Shown here: positions 42,172 to 51,194 of the stretch, piece after piece
Position numbering within the stretch: position 1 is the first letter of the stretch
How the letters are laid out: every line of letters begins with the position of its first letter
Source: Ascarosepion bandense
Lineage: Eukaryota; Mollusca; Cephalopoda; Sepiida; Sepiidae
Direction: 5' to 3'
Length of the DNA: 64,000 nt
Assembly: GCA_037127315.1 (NCBI GenBank)
Contig: JBBBDQ010001942.1
Location: 310,001 to 374,000, forward strand
Notes under the pieces: generated by a model
Told to the model about the DNA's origin: nothing
What the model saw: the letters and a program-made list of their open reading frames with translations, nothing else
The model's database searches: none
Translations under genes and position numbers: made by a program

Positions 42172-42640
42172 GCGTTTCACCCCGAGCAAGGCATGTCACT
42201 GCCACTACTGCGCAGGGGGCTACATAGAGTGGAGAAAGGATGATTAAATATAGGAAATGTCAGAGGGTGGGTGATAGGCAGGTAGGGATACCGAGAATGG
42301 TTAAATATAGGAAATGTCAGAGGGTGGGTGATAGGCGGGTAAGGATACAGAGAATAAGGGTTGGGTAGATGAGACTGTTCTGAGAATAATTGGGAATTAG
42401 TGTGATAGGAGGTGTCTATTGACCCTACATTTAAACACCTGGAGATTGTAGCTGTCGGGAAAGCAGACTTGTGGAAGGGAGTTCCACAGGCGGGAAGCAT
42501 GAGAAAAGAAGCTGTTGGAGTAGAATTTACGGTTACATCTTATTTGTTTAACTGTAAAAGGGTGGGAACTAGTTGCTAATCTAGTATCTCTTATACAGAA
42601 ATGAAAATCAGTGAGCGATGATGGCTGTCCTCAACTTTCT
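42138..42640 (-). mobile_element. CR1/L2-like LINE 3' end, 5'-truncated
   Basis: Poly-T 42138-42167 is the complement of a poly-A tail. Then the shared terminus (tttcaccccgagcaaggcat), 3' UTR and C-terminal coding NLQ-FK (complement of cacctggagattgtagctgt). A ~57-bp UTR segment (ggaaatgtcagagggtggg) is directly duplicated here compared with the sister copy at 61.6 kb. Confidence 0.8.
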
Positions 42641-42825
42641 ATCCTTTGAATGTGTTTATCCTTATTATCACCCACATTGATGTTCTGCAATACATTAACA
42701 AACATGTTAGCCATGTTTCTTAGGGTTTCTCTCTGGGTCACAAAAATGTGGAAAGGAGGCTTTGAGAATTTGACACACACAAGACAATGGTGAGATTCCC
42801 CAAGCCACTTTTCTACATTCTTCTT

Positions 42826-43374
42826 CTTCTATGTGCCCTGTCCCTTCAGGACGTAGGCGATCATGGTTCTCCACGTCTCCCTATTCCTTGTGGCTCTTAG
42901 TATGTTTGCTCCAGTTACTCCTGGCAATCCCCGTTCCGTCATCCACCTGATCAGACCCTGCAAATATGTTATCTGCTGCCTTCCTTTGTCTCTCTTTCCT
43001 TCTATCTGACCAGTCAGTATCAGGTTCTCCAAGCTCTCCTTCCTCGTTGCGTATCCCAGGAACTTCAGTTGTCTCTTCCTGATGCTCAGTATTAATTTCC
43101 TTTTTATTGCCATTCTTTCCAACACCTTATTGTTGCTTGCGTGCTCAGTCCATGATATCTGCAGCATCCTTCTGTAGAACCACATTTCCGCTGCTTCCAG
43201 TTTTGTCCTCATTTTCGATGATATTGTCCAGCATTCACTGCCGTATTAAAGAACTGACATCACATAGCAATCCAGCACTCTTTTCTTTGTTTCTAGTGAA
43301 ATTTTCCTATATGTTAGTACTTTACTCAGCTTCTGGAACACGTCCTTTACCATGCCAATTCGCCTTCGGATCAC
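42826..43374 (-). pseudogene. RTE-like LINE 3' fragment with GAA tail
   Basis: Complement of cttcttcttctatgtgccct is the tail. Frame 42829-43212 is open from [18 protein letters not shown] through [20 protein letters not shown] to AYVLKGQGT. Upstream, a stop and frameshift precede [10 protein letters not shown] and AFQKLSKVL. About 90% similar by eye to the open copy at 10.8 kb. 5' end cut at 43374. Confidence 0.8.
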
Positions 43375-43437
43375 ATGATCAAAAAGTTCCAACTGTCATT
43401 TTTGTCACCGCAAGTGTTATTTTAGTTTCAATTTCTA

Positions 43438-43440
43438 ACT

Positions 43441-43467
<27 letters not shown>
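43438..43467. repeat. (TA)n microsatellite
   Basis: TA run leading into the palindrome at 43466. Another TA tract at 43638-43667. Confidence 0.95.
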
Positions 43468-43472
<5 letters not shown>

Positions 43473-43548
43473 ATTATAATTTAGAACATGTTCAAATTGC
43501 AGTTTACTAGATTGTAATTTGAACATGTTCTAAATTATAATTTATAAT
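43466..43548. repeat. Perfect 33-bp-arm palindrome
   Basis: Arms 43466-43498 and 43516-43548 are exact inverted repeats, containing agaacatgttc, with a 17-nt loop. Non-coding, adjoining (TA)n. Confidence 0.9.
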
Positions 43549-43635
43549 AAATATGCATAACTATTTCTATAGTGAGTGCTGTTTTAAATTAATCTTTTGA
43601 ATGTTGTTAATATTTTCTTTGTTCCTTATTCATTT

Positions 43636-43671
<36 letters not shown>

Positions 43672-43689
43672 CTATACTTCTCAGATGAG

Positions 43690-43860
43690 TTAGTATTTAC
43701 ACTATTTACATAATTTGGACAATTGTCCTCAGCTTTATTGCCATATTTATGATCTTTTGACCGTTGTACACTCTTCCCTCTCTTCAGGTGATAGAAATTT
43801 CAAATCAAACCTTTTATTACAATCAGTGGGGTATATCATTCTCGTTCCATTTGTTTATTT
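43690..43860 (-). mobile_element. PLE-type terminal motif
   Basis: Minus strand: cctgaagagaggg, then tcaaaagatcataaatatgg, caataaagctgaggacaatt and gtaaatagtgtaaat. Confidence 0.5.
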
Positions 43861-43903
43861 TTTTATTTGAAATTTGTTTTTAATTTAAAATTAATTTTAT
43901 TTT

Positions 43904-43966
43904 CATTGTGACTTGGAAATGTTTGTTTCGAGATTTAAATTTTTTCTATCTTGTAATTAGGTAATG
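43904..43966 (-). ncRNA. Decayed hammerhead motif
   Basis: Minus strand core is CUAAUUA instead of CUGAUGA. Stem II AGAU/AUCU and GAAAC are retained. Stem I CAUUAC/ACAAUG no longer pairs fully. Recognisable only by alignment with 1515-1570 and 44550-44613. Confidence 0.45.
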
Positions 43967-44549
43967 CTAAACTATGGTGAAAATGATTTACATTTGAATG
44001 CAGAAAACATTATGGTTGCTTATTAAAGAGTCAAGATGGCGGGGGGAGGGAGACAGAAAATTTAGATCATATGGGTGTGCTTAATTTAACTAATCAGAAT
44101 GAAGGTGAACTTTGAAAATTTAAAAGATAGGTTAGATGTTAGGGTATGTGGGGTGTTCAGTATATCAGACAAAAAAGTGTTCTTATTTCAGCTAGACTGC
44201 TTTATTCTAGTAATATCATACCAAAATCATACCAAAGACTGGCCTAAAATATAGGTTTTTTTTTTTTTTTAAAATGAGCAGGGATATATATTATTCTAAA
44301 AGTATTTCCCCATTACGAAAATGTATACATCTTACAGGAAGAAAGCTGTCTTTTTCATTTGTATCTTGAACACTCCACACACACTAACATCTAACCTATA
44401 TTTCAAATTTTCAAAGTTGACCTTAATTTTGATTAGTTAAATTAAACACGACCATTTTTTGTCTTTCCCCTTCCATATTAACTCTTTAAAAAGTAAATGT
44501 ATTGCTTTCTGCATTCAAATGTAAATCATTTTTACCAAAGTTAGTTGAT

Positions 44550-44613
44550 CATTGTCTGATGACGAGATAAAAAAAAATTTAAATCTCAAAACATAAATTT
44601 TTGTGTTGCAATG
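44550..44613 (+). ncRNA. Hammerhead ribozyme-like motif, one core change
   Basis: CAUUGU, CTGATGA (44556-44562), stem II GAGAU/AUCUC (5 bp) set off by one unpaired C, then AAAA where GAAA is expected (G12 to A), stem III ACAUAA-AUUU-UUGUGU (6 bp), H17=U, GCAAUG pairing CAUUGU (one U-G). Fold conserved; G12 change should abolish or strongly reduce cleavage. Confidence 0.55.
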
Positions 44614-44999
44614 TAGATTAAATTAATATTAAATAAAAAACAAATTTAATCAGTTGTATTATGCTCTACAATCTATGTTGTATTGAGTACTTTTTTAAAA
44701 AGTAGTAAATGCTGGAGAACTCTGAATTCTAAACCTATTGGTTCTCTTCATCTGGATATATATATATATATATATATACATATATATGTAAGTTGCTTAA
44801 ACAAATGGATATATATTCCACATTTTAATATTTACTTTTTATAAAGAGCTCAATGCAGATGTAGAGCATTTATAGATATATAGTTATTGTTATAATAATA
44901 GCATGCTGCAACTCAAAAGCTATTAAGTTTACTGCTTGGTGATGGTGCATTGAGATCTTTTAAGTTGTAGTAGACTATTATTATAACAATAATAACAAC

Positions 45000-45545
45000 A
45001 CATCATTCATTCAGCAATGAATTACACTCTCAGCTATTGGGCATGTATAATGATAATATACATGCTAAAAAGTCTGCCTCCTTCTACCGAGCACCTGTAG
45101 CTTAAAGGTAGAATCACCGACTGACGCCAATTCGGTCGGGTTTCAATCCTGGGTTAAAATGCAATTGGAGTCTAACTGTACTGATGAGCTGTGATACAGT
45201 GAAACGGATCTCTCTGTGGATGACTATTTACACTCTCACACCCTGATTGAGCACTCTGGAAGAATGGTAAGTTTTAAAAAACAGTAACTACTTTAGCATA
45301 TATGCATCGTTCATTCAACAATGAATTAGAACACTCTCAGCTATTGGGCATGTATAATGATAATATGCATGCTAAAAAATCTGCCTCCTTCTACCGAGCA
45401 CCTGTAGCTTAAAGGTAGAATTGCCAACTGACGCCAATTTGGTTGGGTTTCAATCCTGGGTTAAAAAGCAATCAGAGTCTAACCGTATTGATGAGCTGTG
45501 ATACATCAAAACAGATCTGTCTGCAGATGACTACATATATATAAA
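45000..45545 (+). mobile_element. tRNA-derived SINE (family D), tandem duplicate
   Basis: Two copies, offset ~317 bp (cagctattgg at 45031 and 45348). Each has a tRNA-like head: gagcacctgtagcttaaagg (box A) and gggtttcaatcctgggtt (box B), then tgatgagctgtgataca. Upstream flank tcattcaacaatgaatta is included in the duplication. ~90% identity. An anticodon stem is visible but acceptor ends do not match a mature tRNA. Confidence 0.65.
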
Positions 45546-45975
45546 AGTGACGTGGGTGGACATTGTGTAAGTATTTGTTTGTTTGATAGATTCAACTTAG
45601 CGTCTGCATTTTGCAGTCTAGCTCGATGAGATTTGTGCTCAGATGTAGATCAAAATTTTAGAATACTAACGACACCTTGAAAATTTTCAGAAAGCCAAAA
45701 TAAGGGTTAGAAAAATATATATTATCACCCCACAAAGTCAGGGATCAGTTTCTGTATTGATTATAATATAGAATCGATCACCCCACTGTATATTATCTAT
45801 ATCCATATATGTTGCCCCCCTCTCTCCCACTCTAATCCAATAGAGACATTCTACATTGTTATCTATATCTATAAAAGTGATGACGGTGGACGTTATATAA
45901 GTAAATTCATCATGTTTTTTATTCTTATTATTCCTTAAACTACTCAAGTGAAACTGGGTTAAACTGCTAGTATGC
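45540..45975 (+). mobile_element. Helitron-like non-autonomous fragment (low certainty)
   Basis: Starts tatataaaagtgacgtgggt, repeats tataaaagtgatgacggtgg at 45871, ends ggttaaactgctag|T. Same end type as 8137. No coding. Confidence 0.35.
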
Positions 45976-46019
45976 GTACAGGATGTTATGAGTAAATTGT
46001 TATGTGTTACACAAAAATA

Positions 46020-46790
46020 AAGATATAAACTGATATCTCTATTTAATATTTACCAAATTTACACTAAAACATCTTGAATTACTAAAGAGTAAATTTATTC
46101 AATAACATTGCTATTGGCTTCAACCATAGCCTCCAGTCAGCTTCAGAATCACCTGCAACTCTTCTGGATGGTCACCTTGTGTAAGTTGGTGAATGCTGCC
46201 ATAATACTTGCCTTCCGTTAATCTTTTATATTTCAAGGAGTTTTGTTGGTCTCACTCAACAGTGCCCCACACATAATAATCAATGGGATTGTTGTCTGGG
46301 GAGTTATGTAGCCAGATGTAAGGGTGATGTGGTTCGCAGATATTGTTCAACAGCCTTAACTAGGTTTTCCTGCTTGTGTGGCATGGTGCAGAATCCTGTT
46401 GCCTGATGTAGGGTCTTTCAGCAGCCATTCACTTAACCCAGTACAGCACTATCTTTCTAAGGCACTTGATGTAGTCCTCTGTATTGAGTCTGAGGCCGTC
46501 AGCAACTAATTTATGAGTTCTTTTATCAGAACAATTGGAGTAAGCTGATGTGCTTTTGTAATCAGTGTTAGACTCATCAAACTCTTGCAGAATCCTTTGC
46601 AATGTCCTGAAATGTTTGTATTGAAGCTTCAGGTGTAAATGCCAAGCAGTACAGCATGTGAATTGTGTCATGGTGTTCTTTTTACATTGATGGTGCCCAG
46701 CTGACCCTACTGCACTATGGACCTAATTAAATCAAAAACAAACAATGCATTTCCTCATTATGTGTGTTGAAATTCCAATTGTCTCTTTCT
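46020..46790 (-). pseudogene. Mariner-family transposase element, dead (copy 2)
   Basis: Minus strand: ADGLRLNTEDYIKCLRKIVL, then after a shift RPYIRQQDSAPCHTSRKT (second catalytic Asp present), NSPDNNPIDYYVWGTVE (third Asp region), then broken C-terminus. Complement of gtgcccagctgaccctactg is shared with the 36.5-kb copy. Confidence 0.75.
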
Positions 46791-46799
46791 GATTCTAAA

Positions 46800-47110
46800 T
46801 ATCAGTCAGTTAAGTGCCATACGTGAAACACGCTTGGGTGATCACGTCTCGAAAGAGACATGACTGACTGGGTAGAAGATTATCCCGCAGTAGGTTGCCA
46901 TTGCTTTCTGCAGTAGACTGGTTGCCTGCCCAGGCCATAGAACCCAATCTGTCCTGTTATTTAACCCATAACTGGAAGGAAGAGATGGATTAATACCTTT
47001 CCCAAGGGTATTTGCGCATAAGTGAATGCAATGAATTCAACTGGAATTTGAACTCGGCTCCCCGATTTCTCGTTCTGAGCTGATATCCACTGCACCACAA
47101 TGCACATCCA
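46800..47110 (-). mobile_element. tRNA-derived SINE, family A, best-preserved copy
   Basis: Minus orientation. Head complement: tgcattgtggtgcagtggat (box A) and gagttcaaattccagttgaa (box B), body and gtcagttaagtgccatacgt tail all intact. Immediately followed by RTE-like sequence. Confidence 0.9.
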
Positions 47111-47835
47111 CGATTCTAAGTGTAAGTAACCTTTTTGCTTCCATTTTTTCAAAAACTTTGTCATCGTTCACATGTTCAAGTCCATGATAGTCTCATCTTC
47201 CTTTTGTACACCCACATTTCAGTTGCCACAGGTCTTTTCTTCATCTGTAATAAGTTTGTCCAGATTCACTGTCATATAAGAGAACCTACACTCCTGGCCA
47301 TGATTTTTAGGCCACCCCAGTTTTTAAAAAAAATGATTTCATACTATTTTAGTATTTATTGCCAAGTGGATAATTCTAAATGAAAATAGAATGGTTATTT
47401 TGTTATTATTACTTAGCAAAATTTTACAAGGCAGCCAGGAAGCCTTTGCTTTGGCCAACCAATAAGAAGAAGAGACTAGCATGGAGAAGAGAGCACAAAA
47501 ACTGGACACCAGAACAGTTCGTTTGATGCATATGTTATTGTGCAGTATTAACAAAAGAACCATTTTATTTTCATTTAGAATTATCCACTTGGCAATTAAT
47601 ACTAAAAATAGTATGAAATACATCATTTTCTTTAAAAAACTGGGGTGGCCTAATAATTATGGCTGATAGTGTATATCAACAGTGAATACTGGACAAAGAT
47701 GAATAAGTTGTAGAAGATTCTGAAGTTATCTGAAGTCTGCAATTGAAGCCAATGACAATTTTATTTTTCTTTGTTTCTAATAAAATTTTCTATTTTCTTA
47801 GTACTTAGTTTAGTTTTTGGAAGACATCTTTATCT
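47110..47835 (-). mobile_element. RTE-like fragments flanking a MITE
   Basis: 47110-47286 carries, on minus, MTVNLDKLITDEEKTCGN-like and RKMRLSWT-like coding (RRML...EH...DDKVFEKMEAKK). 47755-47835 continues with VLRKQKILLETKKN-like coding. The 387-bp MITE at 47287 lies between. Confidence 0.5.
47287..47673. mobile_element. Tc1/mariner-type MITE with ~100-bp inverted ends
   Basis: Flanked by TA (47287-47288 and 47672-47673). Ends cactcctggccatgattttt and, reversed, cactatcagccataattatt, then aggccaccccagtttttaaa in both. Inverted identity continues through the ttatccacttggcaat block on either side. No transposase; size 387 bp. Confidence 0.8.
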
Positions 47836-48124
47836 ATTATTACACATCTGGTTTAACTTGGTATGTAAAGAGGAAAAGATCAAACAGCCTTTTAGAAACG
47901 GTTTATCATTAATCAGATTGGGGTACAGGAAAAAATTGTACATCAGACATGTTCTGGGTAATTTTAGACTGACTGTCTCATTAGTTTCTCAATACAAAAA
48001 ATTAAAGAAATAAAAAGAAAAGAAATAGTAATTGTAATCTCAGCAATCAGTAATTGTCTATTCTACTTCAGGTTGCCTTTAATCAGTAAATTTGACTAAC
48101 AGAACAAATTTCTTTGTTTGCTAA

Positions 48125-48252
48125 GTCAGAATTATGTCATAATAATAATAGTTACAATAATAATCATAATAATAGTAATAACATAATAATAATATTCATA
48201 ATAATAATAGTCTTAATAATAATAATAGTCATAATAATAATAATATTCATAT
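48125..48252. repeat. (ATA/ATC)n-rich repeat
   Basis: Imperfect ataataata with tcataat interruptions. Confidence 0.9.
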
Positions 48253-48589
48253 TGTTCTTGTACTAATTTCTCAAAAATTGAACCAGAGTTGAGATATAAC
48301 TTAAATGAATTAATTACACCTGCATACTTTAAAATAGACCTTTACACCCTTGTGAAAATTAATTGAAACAACTACTTTAGTTTCCTTTCTTTCATCATAC
48401 AATCAGTTTTAGACCCACTTGAGTGACAGTGTGTAATCAATTTCTATTTCTCCCTCAGATTAGGTCATTTGCTGTAGAGTCTAGTAACATGAATCTATTT
48501 TCAAGGTGTATGATAAAATTTGTTTAGCCCTGAAAAATATTGCACCATCCATGATTGCATCAAATTTTTATCAGTCCCAAACACTCTTG

Positions 48590-48908
48590 TCTCGACCGCT
48601 GATTAGTTGTCCTATGGCCACTCTCTGTGATAGACATTACTCCAAGGAAGTGTATGAAAATGGTAACACTGCGCAAACACACTGGCAAGCCTTATGGAAA
48701 AATCACAGTTATTGTTGGTATTAGACTTTCAACTATCAGTTGGGTCATGAAGGAGAAGAAACAAACTGGATTCATCATTCAAAATGTAAAGAAAATTGTG
48801 GTCGGGAGAGAAAAACAATACCAACAGATGATGTATATGTGATCATGGAAAGTGGGAAAGATCCGAGGAAGACATTGTTCGTTTTGATTCAATTAATTTG
48901 TACAAGGG
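48590..48908 (+). pseudogene. Tc1-like transposase, N-terminal remnant
   Basis: Broken frames give TLRKHTGKPYGKITVIVGI, STISWVMKEKKQTG, GREKQYQQMMYM and MESGKDPRKT. These match the bipartite helix-turn-helix (R-IA---GVSKSTV--IV---ETG), G-GRKRKTT and S--DPRKTS of Tc1-like transposases. Catalytic part absent; an RTE-like fragment follows at 48908. Confidence 0.6.
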
Positions 48909-48990
48909 TGTAGATACAGCATCAGAAAGAGACAATTGAAATTTCTGGGACACATGATGAGGAAAGAGGGCTTGAAAAATTTGATACTCA
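48908..48990 (+). mobile_element. RTE-like LINE fragment
   Basis: catcagaaagagacaattga, aatttctgggacacatgatg and aaagagggcttgaaaaattt match the [20 protein letters not shown] region. Confidence 0.6.
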
Positions 48991-49024
48991 CACTTGTCTA
49001 TATTTTTGAGATTATTTTATTGTA

Positions 49025-49215
49025 ATCATTTACACTATTGACATTGTTCGAACTGTTGTCCTCATCTTTGTTGCCATATTCACAACATTTCGGTGGTTGT
49101 ATGCTCCAGCCTTCTTCAACTGAATAGAATTTTGAACTGAACCCTTTATTTTTTCCCTGAGGTATATTGTTCTAGTTCCATGATTCATGCTTCTTCCAGA
49201 TGTCTCTGTATCAGT
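49025..49215 (-). mobile_element. PLE-type terminal motif
   Basis: Minus strand: gttgaagaaggctggagcat, acaaccaccgaaatgttgtg, gcaacaaagatgaggacaac and gtaaatg. Followed upstream by the aaagggttcagttcaaaatt block. Confidence 0.55.
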
Positions 49216-49390
49216 TATCTCCCTTTAACTTCAACTCTCTTTTGTGTTCACTTCTTCTGTAACCTGGGATTGAACTCAAGATATCTAGAAGAGACATGAC
49301 TCATTGAACTAGAACAATTTATGGTATCCTATGCAAATTGGAAAGTGGCTGCAGCAGCAGAAGCTGTTTCCTGCATGTGCCATCCTCACC

Positions 49391-49490
49391 TTGGCGTTTG
49401 ATACCTGGAGAAGACGACCAAACCCGGTAGTTTAGCGGAAATAAAAGTTGTAACAAGGTTTCCGTAAATGAATCTGCAGAAGGATCACTA
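49391..49490 (+). pseudogene. 18S rRNA 3'-end fragment
   Basis: ggagaagacgaccaaaccc, tttagcggaaataaaagttg, taacaaggtttccgtaaatg and aatctgcagaaggatcac match the last ~90 nt of animal 18S rRNA (gtaacaaggtttccgtag...ggatcatta), with ~10 changes including the normally invariant gtcgtaac (here gttgtaac). No ITS/5.8S follows, so an isolated pseudogene. Confidence 0.85.
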
Positions 49491-50187
49491 CTGTCCAAAA
49501 TGCTTTTACTTTTCCCATATGTTGGGAAGCACCCCTTTTTTGCACATAAGAATGGACTCGCCTGATGTGTACATATAATCCTGTCTATACAGAGTACAGT
49601 AGGGGTTGAGTAGTAGTTAGAGAGTCAGTAAGGATATAGACTCATTACCCAGGCATACTTCTTCACTGCAAGAATGTATATATTGATTCCTACTAACAGT
49701 TTTCCTAGTATTTCTGAATTGACTAACCCATGTTCCAGTTTGTATATTTTTGTTCAATATAACTTAAATTTTCTATCTCCATCTCTGTTTTTGTTATTTA
49801 TTATTTTGTGTAGTTTCTCAATAAGAATCCACAACACCGTATTACCATCAAAAGCTTTCCATGTTTAATTTTGGATGCTTATTGGTTGTGCAGTAGGACT
49901 GATTAAACTCGGGCGCACCACATCGAGTGGGGATATATGAACTTTCATTCGTTTTTGGTCTGATGCGACTTGAAAATGGGAAAAAGCCACTCTACTGTTG
50001 CATGGATGGCTACAGAACTCCTTGCTGCACTCTCTGAGTTTCTCGTATCTGTGTGCCTAGCAATGCGATCCCCTCCAATACTTCTTGCTCTCTAGTGCAT
50101 TAGGGTCGGATTTTACTTCCCACATTTTCTTTTGTTACCTCGCTGTTCAAGGAAGGTCGAGTTACATTCAGCACTCCATTACGTCAT

Positions 50188-50395
50188 GTATAATGGTGTA
50201 CCACATATCAAATACTGAAACTGCAAGAGATACAAGACATAACACAATTTACTCCAATGAACAAAATAAAGGCTTTAGTTTAAAATTTTAATCACCTGAA
50301 GAAAGTTGGAGTGTACAACAGTTAAAATGTTGTGAATATGACAACAAAGATGAGGAAAACAGTTCAAACAATGTAAATAGTGTAAATTGTTGTAT
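50188..50395 (+). mobile_element. Short dispersed repeat joined to a PLE-type terminal motif
   Basis: ggtgtaccacatatcaaata and actgaaactgcaagagatac (as at 34.2 and 63.0 kb), then atcacctgaagaaagttgga, aaatgttgtgaatatgac, aacaaagatgaggaaaacag and gtaaatagtgtaaatt. Confidence 0.5.
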
Positions 50396-50405
50396 TAAGA
50401 GTTAT

Positions 50406-50770
50406 TGTTGTAGAGGAATATCTTGTCCTACCCCGGAATGGATATGGGCTGGTCTATAAAAGACTGTGACTAGAGCGAACTACAGAGCCATCGTCACTAG
50501 ACAAGAGCATATGTTACTAGACGAGAGCATACGTCACTAGACGGAAGCATACGTCACTAGACGGAAGCATTCTTCATTAGACGGACGCATACGTCCTAGG
50601 CAGAGACATTGTCTACTTGATTGTTATACCTGTTACTATTCGTTGGTGTTCTTGTATGTCTATTGGTTTATTGTACTGCGGTATAATAAATCCCTATTAA
50701 TCTATCTTCAGTGTTAAGTATTATTCTTGCACTATTCTTTTCCCTGATTATCTCCTCACGGGATATATCA
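50406..50770 (+). mobile_element. Solo LTR-like sequence with internal 20-bp array
   Basis: Starts TGTTGTAGAGG and ends GGATATATCA. TATAAAAG at 50455 and AATAAA at 50685 are in LTR order. No flanking gag/pol; probably a solo LTR. Confidence 0.55.
50491..50595. repeat. 20-bp minisatellite, ~5 copies
   Basis: Unit tagacggaagcatacgtcac with 1-4 changes per copy. Lies downstream of the TATA box inside the LTR-like sequence, so within its transcribed R/U5-like part. Confidence 0.9.
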
Positions 50771-50784
50771 GTTACAAAGGACAA

Positions 50785-51165
50785 GAAATTATGAAGAGCC
50801 ATGATTGCTAATGTTCTGAAAGAACACAGCACATAGAAGAAGATTTCTTAATTATTTGAATTTACTATAAATTAAGATAATATTTCATTTTTTTTAATTG
50901 TTAATTTAGTGTCAAATTAGCAATACCAGTAAAGTTCAATCAGTAAAATTGTAGGATAATTTTATTCTCTATTCTAATATTCTTGTGGAGAATCTCATCA
51001 CTGATGAAGAAGAGCCTTGAAGAAATAGAAATGTGGTTCTATAGAAGGATGCTGAGGAAACCATGGACCAAACACGTGAGCAAAGAGAAAGTTCTAGTGA
51101 CAATGGAAACAAAAAGACTTAAACATCAGAGAGAGCAAGTTGAAATTTTAATGGCACATAAGTGA
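50785..51165 (+). mobile_element. RTE-like LINE fragments (two pieces)
   Basis: 50785-50848: gagccatgattgctaatgtt and gcacatagaagaag, the 3' tail. 50975-51165: [48 protein letters not shown], a truncated C-terminal piece. Confidence 0.6.
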
Positions 51166-51194
51166 CTACAGGACAGCATGCTAAAACCAAGTAG

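Larger units (their letters stand above)
43862..44645. mobile_element. Large inverted repeat with hammerhead-derived motif in each arm
   Basis: Left arm 43865-44165 and right arm 44365-44640 are inverted, ~75-80% similar: e.g. gtgttcagtat/gaacactcc, aacatctaacctat with its complement, and ataaaaaacaaattt with its complement. The centre (~200 bp) holds ataccaaaatcatacc. The left arm carries a decayed hammerhead (43904-43966, minus) and the right arm a better one (44550-44613, plus). The single-arm relative is at 1478-1715. Confidence 0.7.

Noticed and set aside
44720..45000. Repeat of gagct...gtagagc hairpins
   Set aside because: Short and imperfect; similar phrases at 54.85, 55.1 and 55.3 kb may be a family, but I could not define borders.
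45093..45165. Functional tRNA gene
   Set aside because: A and B boxes are present, but the acceptor stem does not pair and the sequence continues as a duplicated repeat, so a SINE head fits better.
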